Positions 1 to 11,429 of a DNA stretch of 64,000 bases are shown one piece after another (the first letter of the stretch is position 1; every line of letters starts with the position of its first letter). Where the stretch lies: positions 11,257,495-11,321,494 of the forward strand of contig CM073328.1 of assembly GCA_037043015.1 (NCBI GenBank), written 5' to 3'. Source of the stretch: Bryum argenteum. Its lineage: Eukaryota > Streptophyta > Bryopsida > Bryales > Bryaceae. Position numbers and translations under genes: made by a program. A model generated the notes under the pieces. It was not told where the DNA came from. It did not search any database and saw nothing but the letters and a program-made list of their open reading frames with translations.

Positions 1-914
1 GTTTATCTCACGTAGCGCATCGCGCAAAATTATCTCCGGGTGCTTTCTAGGAATACTTAGAAAATGTTGTTCGCATGATCTTGCTAAGAGTGCTTTAGAT
101 GATGAATTTCACATTGTGGTTCAACCCCAACGTCGTGGTTTCTTCGATCCGACATTCTCGTGATGTTGAGCATGTAGACCATCACCCGCCTCCGCTTTCT
201 TCCTGTAGAACGTAGCAGGAGGAACTCCAGTAATATTATGCCAAATTCGAGCATAAATATCAATATCTTCCGTTGTAACCATCATACTTCCATCCGCAGT
301 TTGATGAAATTGATGATGTACATCAATCTTGAAGTGCACCTTGAACTTAAAATCCAAAGTCTTGTACATCTGCTTTCGCAAGGCCATAATCTTTTGTCGA
401 GGGAATGGCTGACGACAATTCTTATTGCTCCACGCCATACTTGCAACCATCTTTGACGGACTCCATAGTTAATAATCGCTCTTCTCTCCTAATTTGTGAT
501 ATACGAGGATTTCTTCGTGCCAACGCATACGGAAGAACTTTTTTCCTCTTTGATTGATCACGAGCATAAACAACATGATTATATTGCTCGTGATGTAAAT
601 GATGAAGTAAAGACCAACCGTTGTGAATGGCGTAGCTAAGATCTCATTTCAATGACTGAAATATAGTATCATAAGGCACAAACTCTAAATCCAAGCACTT
701 TACAATCTGAACAATTACTTGGTCATCACACAAAGCCTCGTCATCGGAGCCCAGTACATAATCGGAATCCACACTTTCACAAATATCCTCCGCAATAATG
801 GCTCCCCGAGGATTCAATAGTGTTACAAATTTGGTTATCCATTTGCATCTCGGAAATCCAGGACAATCCTTCAAACGATCCGGCAAAACGAGCTCAACGA
901 CTTCTAAATCCTAA
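1..914 (-). pseudogene. Broken transposase-like gene, 5' part only
   Basis: On the minus strand a coding-like reading runs from about 914 (just after a plausible acceptor ending TTAG) down to about 455. It is interrupted by an in-frame TGA at 644-646, beyond which the same frame continues. The reading then shifts frame and goes on from 450 to 121, and beyond a TGA at 121-123 it remains protein-like to the window edge. The 450-121 part contains basic and Cys/Arg-rich stretches, and near its end an ATFYR...GSKKPRR segment. I associate that pattern with the region in front of the DDE nuclease of plant transposase-like proteins. No nuclease motifs are visible because the gene runs off the window. 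The family call is from memory of similar proteins. The stops and frameshift are directly visible, so this is a relic. Confidence 0.4.
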
Positions 915-1194
915 CGATCAGAAAACACTTATGTTAAAGACAGAACCACTATAAACGTCGAAAGAAACAAAGTCGTAAAAAATATATTACCTCTGATGAA
1001 ATACTTCGGTGATCCATGTCATCAACAAACGTACTAGTCACCATGTAGAGTCGTCACACCTCGAGTACAGCCGGTAATAAGCTCCGTGTATATCCTACAC
1101 AACAACAAAAAAGATTTGAATATCTAATAGTAGAAAACAAGTCGCAATTATGAAACCTTTAAAAAATCCTATGTGACAGATAATTTGGGAATGA

Positions 1195-2206
1195 TTAGCT
1201 CGAATCGAGCTAAATTTATATCATCATGATGACAAGAATTTGAATATTAAGCTCGAATCGAGCTAAATTTATATCATGATGATGACAAGAATTGAATATT
1301 AAGCTCGAACCGAGGTACTGTACGTAGGATTTCCAATATAGCAAAGTACCTAAGAAAAACATTATGTATATAAAAGGCTCACACCCAAAACAAGTTCAGT
1401 CATATTTAAACAATAGTGACGTAATATTTAGCTCGACTCGAGCTAATTCCCCACCTTATTTACTAGAATAGAATATATCATATAACAGTAATACATTAGA
1501 GTTCAACTATCTCAAGATAACAATATAGCACCACTATTATTTAGCTCGAGTTGAGCTACGGTATCCTACAAGATAATATTACAAAATAACTTTCCTAAAG
1601 CAGATCGATCTATATGAAGCTAAATATATCTTTTAGCGCGGATCGAGCTAAATATATCATCCAACTGAAGGTCTCTTATACGTACGTAATAATTCCAACT
1701 AAATAGATCTTCAAATTTACATTTAGCTCGATTTGAGCTAAATTATATGTCAAAATCAATTGGTATTAAACAACGATGTGGATACTACTATACATAGATA
1801 TTTAGCTCGGCTCGATTTAAATTAGCGTTCAGAATCATCTCGAAAGCGTAAAACTCCACGGATGTTATTGTAGTAGACTCTTTAGCTCGAGTTGAGCTAA
1901 ATTAATGTTCGAAATCACCTGACATTACTATATCTATATGGATGATACTATACAAGACAATTTAGCTTCCAACGAGCTAAGTGAGACTAAGCCAAGTATT
2001 TTATGTATCTTAACTCGAGCTAATTGCGCCATTGAGTTCTGAAACATCTAATGCCAATTGCAAAGGAATTGCGCTGATTTAGTAGTATGTTTAGCTCGAC
2101 TCGTGCTAAATACTCCACGTAGAATGATGAACAAGTTCTGAATTGAGCTCGACTCGAGCTAAATCTGTGCGTACGGTCATGAAGCAGCCGTGAAATTAGC
2201 CCGACT
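1195..2206. repeat. Dense array of 19-22 bp palindromes (left cluster)
   Basis: About fourteen copies of a near-perfect palindrome, consensus TTAGCTCGANTCGAGCTAA often flanked by T and AT, lie here at irregular intervals of about 30-110 bp (for example near 1195, 1249, 1429, 1540, 1632, 1722, 1881, 2090 and 2143). Each can fold into a 9-bp stem with almost no loop. Many copies have one or two substitutions, so the array is not freshly amplified. The first copies sit in a 52-bp tandem duplication (about 1197-1249 and 1250-1301, with a partial third). The DNA between later palindromes is not repetitive, so this is not a simple satellite. No coding frame is evident in this kilobase. Confidence 0.9.
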
Positions 2207-2435
2207 CAATGTAGATACCTACGCAGATTATGACACAGCTAAATGCACACTGTAAATCTAGTTAAAAAATATATCGCGCGAACGAGTTTGCAAATTTCAG
2301 ATTCAAATGTAAAATGCAAATTACGTACCTGATGAAAATACTTGTATGTGAGACCACAACAAAACGCTACGCCGCAATCGAGCAACACAAGCTGAAAAAC
2401 TAAAATCCCAATAACCAGGAGGTGAAATTGCAAAT

Positions 2436-2786
2436 GTGAGAGTAAATGTAAGAGCAACCGCTGCAGCCAATGCGCGGAGATATGCGATGAGAAGATCGAT
2501 GAAGAGCAGGAGCACGATGGCGAGAGAGGGTTCCTACGGAAGAACAGCGCGAGGTAGGAGCGGAGAGGCGGAAGCGGGAAGGCAGAAGCGGAAGAGCGCG
2601 GGAGGCTGGACAGAGGAGCAGGAAGAACAGTGGAGCGAGGGGAAGAGGATCCCCAACAACAATTTCGTGGGCTACAGGATGGCGGCGCTGCGGGCTACCC
2701 TGCGGCCTGAAGGCGGCGCGTCGCCGCTTCCCAAGGTGTCTGGTGTCCAAATGATGCTGCCCCAAGTATCCGGCGAGCCTGCGTGG
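2436..2786 (+). other. GC-rich open stretch, possible hypothetical exon
   Basis: A GC-rich island in otherwise AT-rich DNA is open on both strands. On the plus strand it encodes a basic Arg/Lys/Gly-rich stretch ending in Pro/Gly/Ser-rich sequence before a GT at about 2787, immediately ahead of a T homopolymer. It could be a first exon, a fragment of a transposon leader, or chance. I recognise no domain. The opposite strand is also open across 2400-2765, which is typical of GC-rich DNA and weakens either call. Confidence 0.15.
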
Positions 2787-2790
2787 GGTA

Positions 2791-2793
2791 ATG

Positions 2794-2819
<26 letters not shown>
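2791..2819. repeat. T homopolymer
   Basis: A run of about 25 T residues marks the abrupt change from a GC-rich island to strongly AT-rich DNA. It may be the poly(A) tail, read on the minus strand, of a retroposed insertion, or a plain homopolymer. Confidence 0.7.
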
Positions 2820-2826
<7 letters not shown>

Positions 2827-2869
2827 CTAAGTCTTGGTTATTCTTAATACTCAAACACATAGATTCCAT

Positions 2870-5080
2870 TTTCGTATGATTATTTTTACACTTCCATTAC
2901 ATTCATAACGTCCTTAATACCTCTCCAGAGTGTTCGAATCCCCTCAACACCACTTTTGTGCATTATTTTTGTCTTATTCAAAGTTCACGTGATTGCATGT
3001 AAATCTTGACATATAGGTGCGATACTCGTATATTTTTTTTAAAGATTATAACGTTTTCATATAGTCATTATTAAGTATGACATGTGTATCTTCCTTCTTA
3101 CTTATATATTTGCAATTAGTCTCTTTCTTGTATTCATATCGATTTAAATAATTGCAAATAAAATAAAATACATAGTTCTAATTTTTATATTAGTTTCTAA
3201 ACACTTTAACATATATCTTTAATTCATTTCAACTAATTTAAATGTTATTATCACCTCTTTTACTCTTTCATTCATTATTTTTTTATTACTCAAAGTTATA
3301 ATCATTGCTTGTAAATTATGATTAACATATAAATGAGATTTTCTTATATTTTTCTTTATGTTTCCATAATTCTCATAAGTTGATAATTACCTAGCCCAAT
3401 AATTAAAACCATATTTTTCTTCCGTCCATCTATTTTTACACTATTTTTCAATATTCTCATGATTCTGTAAACTATAAATCCATTGTACAAAATAAAATAC
3501 GAATAAAAATTAATTTAATGAAAAAACTAAATACTAGTTTCGTAATGCAACTAACATCTTTGTTTGAAAATAATCTATTTACGATTTAATTATATATAGG
3601 ATCAAAAATAATATATTACTTTTCATTTAACGCGGTTTGTAGCCATCACCTAATTGACTATTTATCAATGTTAAAATACATCACTTAAAAATAACTCAAT
3701 TTGTATCCTCAAATACCACATTGAAAACTATACTTAAAATACTACAGCTAATTTACTAAATACTAATCTTAGTATAATCCACTTAAATTAATTGAATATT
3801 ATACTAATAATTACACTCTTAATTTACTAGATAAAAACGTAAGAATATCACAACTAATTTACTGATTACCAACCTTAAAATAGCTGACTTAAATTAATCA
3901 AATTCAAATCTGAGAATAACACATATAAAATAACTCAATACTATTTTTAGATTATTAGACCTAATTTACTAAATACTTATGTTACAGTATTTCATTACAA
4001 ATAATTCAATTATTACTTTGGAATATTTTGCTTAAAATATCTCAATCCTAATTTAGAAATGAACTACTTCTAGAATTCTTGAATTCTATACTTAGAATAT
4101 TAGACCTAATTTAATAAATACTTATATTAGAGTATTTCGCTTAAAATAACTCAATTATTATCTTGGAATATTTTGTCTAAAATATCTCAATCATAATTTT
4201 AGAATACTAACTAATTTTAGAATTCTAGAATATTTTAGAAAATAACTACTAGAATTCTTGAATACTATACTTAAAATGGTAGACCTAATTTATTAAATAC
4301 TTATGTTAGAGTATCTCACTTAAAATAACTCAATTTTAATCTTCAAATTTACTTTGAAATAACTCAATTTTAACCTTCAATTTTAATTATATACTTAGGA
4401 AAATTCTAATTGACTATTAAATTCGGTTAATCTAATGTTTACAATTGTGCAAGGTCTACATTTGTACACCTCTTTTGGCAACGCAATCTAACTACGCCTT
4501 CACAAGGTCACATGTAGTAGAACAAAACAATTATATCATTGGAGTTCAAACAGATTGCAATCTTTAATAACAAATAATAGCATACGATGACAAAAATCAA
4601 GATTATTATCCAGCATCTCTAAGCAGAATTGTAACGAAAAGAAGGAATGCTTTAGCACAAGTTGAATTCTAATTCTCAATTATACTTCAAACTGAGATTA
4701 ATCTTGTGGGCGTCTCTTAAATAAGATTTTTATCATTAAATTCACTTCTTTTACGAAATAATATTAAATTTTAAATTTCCATGCTTTGAGATTAAATTAT
4801 TAAATGAATACTTAAATATATAAAACATAGTAAAATATGTGGAACGACGAATCAATACAAATCTTTTGTGTAAAAGAATTTGATCTTGTGAGACCATAAG
4901 AATAAGATTTATGAAAACCAAATAAAGAAACTAAATTTATTAAGACTCTATATTCTTCATAACGTCGTACATTTTCAAAGTCACATTTATGTAAATAAAA
5001 CAATTGTAAATTAATTTCAAAAACAAAATTGCGAAAACTTGATTAAATAAAAACTATTTCATCATATTTCTGCACAGCTG
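2870..5080. other. AT-rich non-coding block
   Basis: About 2.2 kb of very AT-rich sequence with no convincing coding frame. It has many short recurrences of motifs such as AAATAACTCAAT and TTACTAAATACTTA. It contains the degenerate tandem repeat listed separately, and no palindromes of the flanking family. Confidence 0.7.
3958..4345. repeat. Degenerate AT-rich tandem repeat, ~145-180 bp unit
   Basis: Three successive copies begin with CCTAATTTA(C/A/T)TAAATACTTAT at about 3959, 4104 and 4285, each followed by similar AGTATTTC and AAATAACTCAAT motifs. The third is partial. Shorter related pieces appear back to about 3720, suggesting older rounds of the same expansion. Confidence 0.75.
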
Positions 5081-5095
5081 ATTCATTATTCCGCG

Positions 5096-5222
5096 CTAGC
5101 GGTTCAGCCCGAGTCGATCTAAATCCACAACTTGTTAATTACTCTACTGGTTTTGCGCTCATTCACATATTACGTATGAATTTATCATTCGCAGACATGT
5201 GACTCGAGCCGAGCTAAATTTA
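5096..5222. repeat. Two palindrome-family copies
   Basis: Degenerate members of the TTAGCTCGANTCGAGCTAA family occur near 5104-5124 and 5200-5220. They resume the array on the far side of the AT-rich core. Confidence 0.7.
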
Positions 5223-5349
5223 CAGCTTCTTGATTTTTCTACAGGTTCTGCGCAATTACTCTGTTTCTATCGTCGTCTAGTCTGTGAGCTAAAAAATCCT
5301 CCCACCGTCTTTCGAGGAATTAATAACAACACAACGAGTTGAAAAGATC

Positions 5350-5490
5350 GACGAAAATAATGTTGGAGGATGAAAATGTATTCTTTGGATGAAAAAACAA
5401 CACTTTCTTTGGATGAAAACAATCTTCTTTGGATGAAAACAACGCTTGTGGATGAAAAATATTCTTGGATGAAAACAATTGGATGATCTG
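5350..5490. repeat. Minisatellite with GGATGAAAA core
   Basis: The core (T)TTGGATGAAAACAA recurs about six times in 130 bp with small length differences. It is non-coding in all frames. Confidence 0.8.
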
Positions 5491-5588
5491 TTTTGAGAAA
5501 AAACAGACTGGGAGCGAGTTTAGAAAAAAAAACTTCCTAACTAAAAACCTTCATAACTTCCTCATTTTAACTCCGATTTTGATCATTT

Positions 5589-6182
5589 TTGTGTCTCACC
5601 TTACTAATTTTCCTACATCTACACAATGAACAAGTAAAAATTAAATTTCGCCTTCAAGACTACGGACCTTCTACGAGCGCTTCCGGATCCATTCCAACAA
5701 GAATAACACCTAAGGAGCTCGAGATATCACGACTTCCTACACCTTCTCCGTCGCCGCACCATCACTCTTCTGGCAGATCGCCTCACAAACCCCGCACACT
5801 CAACAACGACTTCTCTTCCGCTTCAATCCGACCGACCACATACACGCCAAAGACCGCCATCGAACAACGCCGATCCACACGAGTCAGATCAGATCGCGGC
5901 AATCGCACCTCCTAAGAAACTAATATCGTTGCAACAACCGGTAATTCTACAACGCTCACCACCGTTTAAGATTCACAAACCACGCCGAAAAAGAAAACTA
6001 AAAAAAACAAACTTCTACCGATCATCAAGAAAACTAAGAATGATAAATTGTGTGTGGTTTCAAATCGCAAAACTAAAACTACTTATAGCATCAAATCAAG
6101 ACAATTTCAACTCACTAAGTGAGGGAGGCGGCCGTGGAAACAATTATTGGAGTTCATATTTATCAGATCATTTTTATGTAAC
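5589..6182 (+). pseudogene. Possible decayed Ser/Thr/Pro- and Lys-rich ORF
   Basis: Overlapping open stretches on the plus strand (5589-5915 and 5929-6186, in different frames) encode a Ser/Pro/His-rich segment followed by Lys/Thr-rich segments. No single frame stays open, and no family is recognised. Codon use is unlike the intact genes further right. It may be the relic of a low-complexity protein gene belonging to the palindrome block. Confidence 0.2.
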
Positions 6183-6184
6183 TT

Positions 6185-6345
6185 AGTGTAGTCGCCGCAC
6201 CATATAGTGTGGGCGGCACTTAATTAGTGTGGCACTGACTAATTAGTATGGGCGGAGGTTAATTAGTGTGGCCTCCGCTGAAATTAGTGTGGGCGGCCGT
6301 TAATTAGTGTAGCCAGAAATTAGTGTGGGCGAATAACCGGAAATG
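6185..6345. repeat. Minisatellite with AATTAGTGTGGGCGG core
   Basis: The core AATTAGTGTGG(GCGGC) recurs about seven times at 20-30 bp spacing, with variation in the GC-rich half. It directly follows the decayed ORF stretch. Confidence 0.8.
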
Positions 6346-6617
6346 GGCTATTAGACTAATTATATGGTTAGAAAATTACTAGAGGCCATAAAAATGAAAT
6401 GGTTATTTAACCGAATACTACAATAAAAAAAAATTAGTATGGGAAATTAAATTAAAATGGATACTAGGATTAGAATTTAGAGTCGCTTAAATAAGCAAAG
6501 AACATAAGTAAAATAAATTAGAGTTTTTATAAGTTTTTTATAAAAACTTTTACACAAAATTTGCAAAGTTAAGCAAATCTATGTTAATGAGTCATTTAGA
6601 TGGCTCACATAGTGGTA

Positions 6618-7172
6618 ACTTAGCTCAATTCGAGTTAAAATTCTGTTATCCTATGTTTAAATCATCAATAATACAGATCATAAGATTAAAGACGTATATT
6701 CTGAACGTGATCACGGTGAACATGATTCTCGTGTTTATTTAGCTTGAATCGAGCTAAATTACCAAATTAATTCTTGCGATTTGCATGGTTGGTTAACTTG
6801 TCCCCGTATACATGGGAGGGAATTAACTCGACTCGAGCTAATCACGTGTTCAACTGACTGCAGAGTCTGCAGTACCTAAACCATATAGTCTAAACAAATC
6901 ACTTAACTCAACTCGAGCTAAATAGCGGCCCTGCATTCTTAAGTCACCGTAGATACTTACAATTTTTGCGCTGAATTGCAGACATAGCTCGTAGTAGGAC
7001 AACTGCTAGAATTGTTCCCGCTAACTCAAAGCGAGACATCGATTCTGGAAGTAAAAATGAGTCTCGTGATCATGAGATATGAATTCTTCGAGTAAACTCT
7101 AATGGTTTGTTTCAATTCCGTAATTATATCCGGTACATGTGTGACTAAGAATTTAGCTCGGTTCGAACTAAT
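6618..7172. repeat. Palindrome-family copies (central cluster)
   Basis: Five members of the TTAGCTCGANTCGAGCTAA family lie near 6618, 6738, 6822, 6903 and 7151, each with one or two mismatches. The intervening DNA is unique and without a clear ORF. Confidence 0.85.
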
Positions 7173-7635
7173 TCTCGTCGCTTCAGTTTATCTCAAGTGC
7201 CGTTCGACCCAAATACTATTAAAGGATACCTCGAGCTCCTAGTTGTGGAATCTTTAGCTGTCCTCGCTTCTGCTGCCATACACGTCAAACAATACATAAT
7301 ATTGTGGGCTCCGAAGCCACATTTCATTTTATTGTAGTTCATTTACCGTAAGGAGAAATCAATTTTTCACCTTTTCGAACAGTCTTGAATTAATTCCGCG
7401 TATCTCTCCGTCTGCAACGACACATTCATCTTATCCGATAACTATAAAGAGCCGCACCTCTTAATTACGCAGTTCGTGCTTACTATCATCTTTCCTGCAA
7501 ACAATATGCGATACTCGCACAACACTATCAGGACATATCTGGCTGAGAGGACGGAGGCGGAGCTCGTGGACCACATTCTCACACACATACTCAATTTAAG
7601 CATATATGATAAATTTGTTCATGGCTACCAGTAGT

Positions 7636-9960
7636 ATACCATAAATATTTGTATTCCCTTAAATGATTACGAATTAAATAAGGCCAAAGTTAAAGCTTCC
7701 GCACTGAAGACACTTGAGGCTACTTTTGATGACGCTACTGGGTCAGAAATAGCTCGATCGGGTATGACCTTCATTAAGGCAACTCTTTTGCATTCGAGGA
7801 AATGCCGCAATTCGATTCCGTTTCCAATTAAGAATAATAACAAATTCAAGAGTAATTTGAAGAGCAGTAATCTTACTAACCTTCCTTCTTTTATGAAGCA
7901 TGTCACTATCGAGCTGACTACGATGCAGCAAATAAGACTCTGAAAAATTTCTGTGAGAAGTCCTACCATTGTTACGTTTTCGGCAAGGACTCGCTTTAGT
8001 CAAAATATCAAGCGATCTCCTTGTGAAAGCCGATGCGTGGTATATCGTATGAAAGCTTGAGCTCGCTGAAGTTGTGCATTACAAGAATATGTTGACGAAT
8101 GCAATCATCATTGTGCCCATGATCAGTGAGACTCCTCAGACATGGGATTGGGATGCACTACTTGTCTCAAAGTGCGTGTTTCCTATCGGCGATGATCAAC
8201 ATTATATTCAAGGCGCGAAGGAGCTAATAAAAGAGGATCTAATCGCAGCGGATAAGATTACCGCTTTGAAGACTTAGCGGGCACAGGTTGTTTGGCATTC
8301 TATCGCGAAGATGATTATGGACGTAATCTATCATGACAAACAAGGTCAACAACGCCGGAACGTTCCCACCTTCGTGGGTCACGAATATTTTGAGCGCAAT
8401 AAAAGTTTGGTTGAACTTCAGGTCGCATGTGAAGTGTGATCCGAAGCCCAAGTGCGATCGTGAGTCGCTCGCACGAGTTGTCGCTCGACAGAACTACGAG
8501 GTAGGTATTGCAACATATTTTATTTTCATTTGTTACAAATTGTACTCCGTTCTTGTGCACCTTTTAGCCTAGATAAGCCGAACAAACCATTCATAGTTCT
8601 GGAGTTCGTGTTGAATTTAGCTCGAATCAAGCTAAACGTTTACTATCATCTCGACATGTCTGTTAATTAAGTCGCTTTTTCTTCTTCAAAATTCAGAGAA
8701 GCCTATGATGAAACGCTACATGAGTATCAATACTAAAACACTCGATAAACTCTTAAAGCTAGCGGACTTCATCAACGAATTGGAAATCATTACTGCTTCG
8801 AGAATGTATACCAGTTGTGGACTGAGAAAATCGTAGCAACCGAGCCAAGACAATTAATCGATTCCGATACTTGCGAGCCTTTCAACTAGGCTCATGACTG
8901 GGAGTTGTAACGCAACAAGGTCGTCTTCAGTTGCGATATCCTCAAGTACATATGAGGATTAGAGGGTCACTTAAAGACCGTAGCTTAACATCTTCTCAAT
9001 AAGATTTCCAATCGGCACCTACTATATCCCAAGATGACCTTGAAAAACCGAAAGTCAACTAGTAGGAAAGCGTTTCGGCAAAGATGTGGATGGAGAAGCG
9101 CAAAAGGAAAAAATGTGTTGCTAGAGAGATGCACAATTGCAAGTTAGCACTGTGTTTACTCGACAGTGCCGATAAATTTGTCATTGAAAAGTGGAACCAT
9201 TTTAAATTCGAATACAACGTCAAACAGCAGACTATGTCGATGCTCATTTCGTTCTCAAAGACACCTCCAGTGACTACCGCCAGAAGAAGTGAAAGAATAA
9301 GAGTTGAGAGGAGATCTCCAACTACGCTGCGGAATTCTTCAATAAAGTACTGGTTGTGAAAGAGAATTTTTAGCTGCCAACCCCGGCTCTTCGCACACGA
9401 ATGTTGGATACTGAGACATTTCAATTCGGTGACTGGGAGGATGGGTACAGTTGAGACCATGATAGATGCGCGTTGGACATTATTAACCTCAGATGCGTCC
9501 CAGGGCACAGTAGTAGATGGACGATACGTTCAATGTCTACTTCAATGACTTCTTGGATGCTTGGAAGAATTTAGTGTTTGACCACTTCATAAAAAATCTT
9601 GACATGTGGTTTATTATTACGGATACATCCGATCGAAATTGCCAAGACGTTGTGTATGCTAATGCGTTCAAGGATTTTTACAAGTCTAAGATAGTGCAGT
9701 ACTATGCGAGCAATGAGCGTTTCAACGGTATCGTGGAGGGAAAAATTTTTAGACAAACACCTCATTCCGCTCTTGTTTCTTGTGAAGAGCAGCAACCAGG
9801 TAGCCGATCTATTCGATGTTATTCCGGAGACATTCTAAGCCCCGGATTTGTCTCTGTATCAAAAATTAGGAGCGAACAGGGAGTTCGATTTCAGCATCAA
9901 CGAGAACGAAGTGCGTTTAAAGTGCTATACTGTGAATGTTTACGGTTCTAAAAAGCATAT
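7636..9960 (+). pseudogene. Decayed coding region(s) of unknown origin
   Basis: The plus strand shows a succession of protein-like open stretches broken by stops and frame changes: about 7636-7942, 8074-8276, 9084-9359 and 9517-9951. They read as ordinary mixed-composition protein, with charged helices and well-spaced hydrophobic residues. The 9517 stretch opens with an aromatic, acidic segment, and its sense appears to continue in another frame after about 9750 up to 9990. Palindrome-family copies flank the region (7151, 8615, 10783). I recognise no domain. Possible sources are an integrated virus, a large DNA transposon or a degraded host gene; the sequence alone does not decide. Confidence 0.3.
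8615..8636. repeat. Palindrome-family copy
   Basis: One TTAGCTCGANTCGAGCTAA-type palindrome with a single mismatch, located between two decayed coding stretches. Confidence 0.85.
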
Positions 9961-10159
9961 TTCTGTCGATTATGGCAGACACAAAGCCTATGCTTGCAAG
10001 AATAGTAAGTTTGACATTTAGCTGAACGTTTAACTCGATCCCATCTATCTGTTTTTTGTCGCGTTTCCATCTGTTCTTTCTATTTTACTTATCAATTTAC
10101 TTATCGTTCTATGCGGTAACTTCACTTGACATTCTTCTTATTTTATTTACTCCGTGTTT

Positions 10160-11140
10160 TCATTTCACAAATGCTTAATCTTCAGACTCATATTGTCTAC
10201 GAGGACGAAGATGAGTTGGAGAAATACAATGCCGTCAGAGAAAATAGTTTCAATCTCGATCCCAACGACCTTTGTGTGGACGCCTATGTGAATCCAACTT
10301 GGATTCATGGTCCGAAGCCTGGGTGTTCGACTGAGGCTGAATATACCCGATCAACTCATCGTGGTCGTAGTGAACTATCGTCGTTTAATAGTTGTACTTG
10401 TCGCGGTGAGATATCGTCTGCTGTTGTGGCTCGTAGTAGCGAACCATCTTCTGCTGATGGTGGCGATCCATCCTCTACTAGTCGTACTCGTGGTGGTCAT
10501 CCATCGTCTAGTGGTCGTACTTGTGGTAGTAATCCATCGGCTGGTGGTGGTGGATGCGCTCCTTCATCCACTGTTCGTAGTCGTGGTCGGCGTGCTCGTC
10601 CTCGAGCATCCATGAGGACTTCTGACGGGCGGGCTTCAAGCGTTGAGCCCATTTTGGTTATTGATCCTGTTCAGAGGATTTTGTTGTTAAATCTGTCCGT
10701 CGTTGACGTTCATGACGTTCATGACGTTCATGACGCTGTACCGCTGGTCGACCGACGGCGCTTCTTGACGCGCAGTGATGATTTTAGCTCAAGTCGAGCT
10801 AAATCCTCCTACGCTCTTTGAGGAGACACTCGCCTTCATCGGCCTTCCCGATACTCTTAACAAAGACGATGATAATGAAGAAGATAATTCTGACTATCAT
10901 CGAGAGACCCGCACGAAGGCTTCAAACGATATTTTTGGGTCTCAGTCAGATGAGGAAGACGTTCTTAGAAATTCTCTACGTATGAGGCTCTTGAGGGTGT
11001 TCAGGACTTGCAAGAAGCTGCAGAGAGAGTGTTTCATGGTGTTCCAATCTCCCTTGACTATGCTAACGACGAACCTAACTCAATACCTGCGACTAATTCC
11101 ACAGTGAGGTTCTTAGTCAAGCGTAGGAGAATTTGTTTAG
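10160..11140 (+). pseudogene. Decayed acidic/Ser-Gly-repeat protein gene
   Basis: An open frame from 10126 to 10819 starts with an acidic segment (VYEDEDELEKYN) and continues into a Ser/Gly/Thr/Arg repeat region of roughly 36-39 nt units between 10380 and 10600. It then has three tandem copies of a 9-nt unit (Val-His-Asp) at about 10707-10735. A second acidic segment lies in another frame at 10775-11000. A third frame carries on the sense to about 11130, so at least two frameshifts are implied. One palindrome copy (10782-10803) lies inside the frame and supplies its last codons. No family is recognised. Confidence 0.3.
10782..10803. repeat. Palindrome-family copy inside a reading frame
   Basis: A TTAGCTCGANTCGAGCTAA-type palindrome with one mismatch, embedded in the C-terminal codons of the 10126-10819 reading frame. 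Confidence 0.85.
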
Positions 11141-11157
11141 CTCGGGCCGAGCTAAAT
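11137..11157. repeat. Rightmost palindrome-family copy
   Basis: A perfect-arm copy with GGCC at its centre. No further copy was found to the right, up to 64 kb, so it marks the right limit of the palindrome block. Confidence 0.85.
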
Positions 11158-11429
11158 TTCTGTGGATGTTTGCGTATTCGACTGGTTGATGAGCATTTGT
11201 TCATACTATTGCTCTGCTTGTATGCTGTTTGATCTTTGTAGTAATCTTAAAGCCAACGCCTCTTGTTTTACAAGAGCCCGACATTGAAGGCGACGAGTAG
11301 GTCGTGCGATTTAGTCTTCGAATTATTAGATGGTGTACTACGTTTTCTAGATATTACCATGTAGTCACATCATTCAATAAAATGAAGACTTTTTATTATA
11401 CCACTTGCGTCTGGACTGCGTCCGAGTCA

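Noticed and set aside
1195..2206. Palindrome array as a CRISPR array
   Set aside because: Spacing is irregular, repeats are degenerate, and the genome is a eukaryote with introns; no cas genes.
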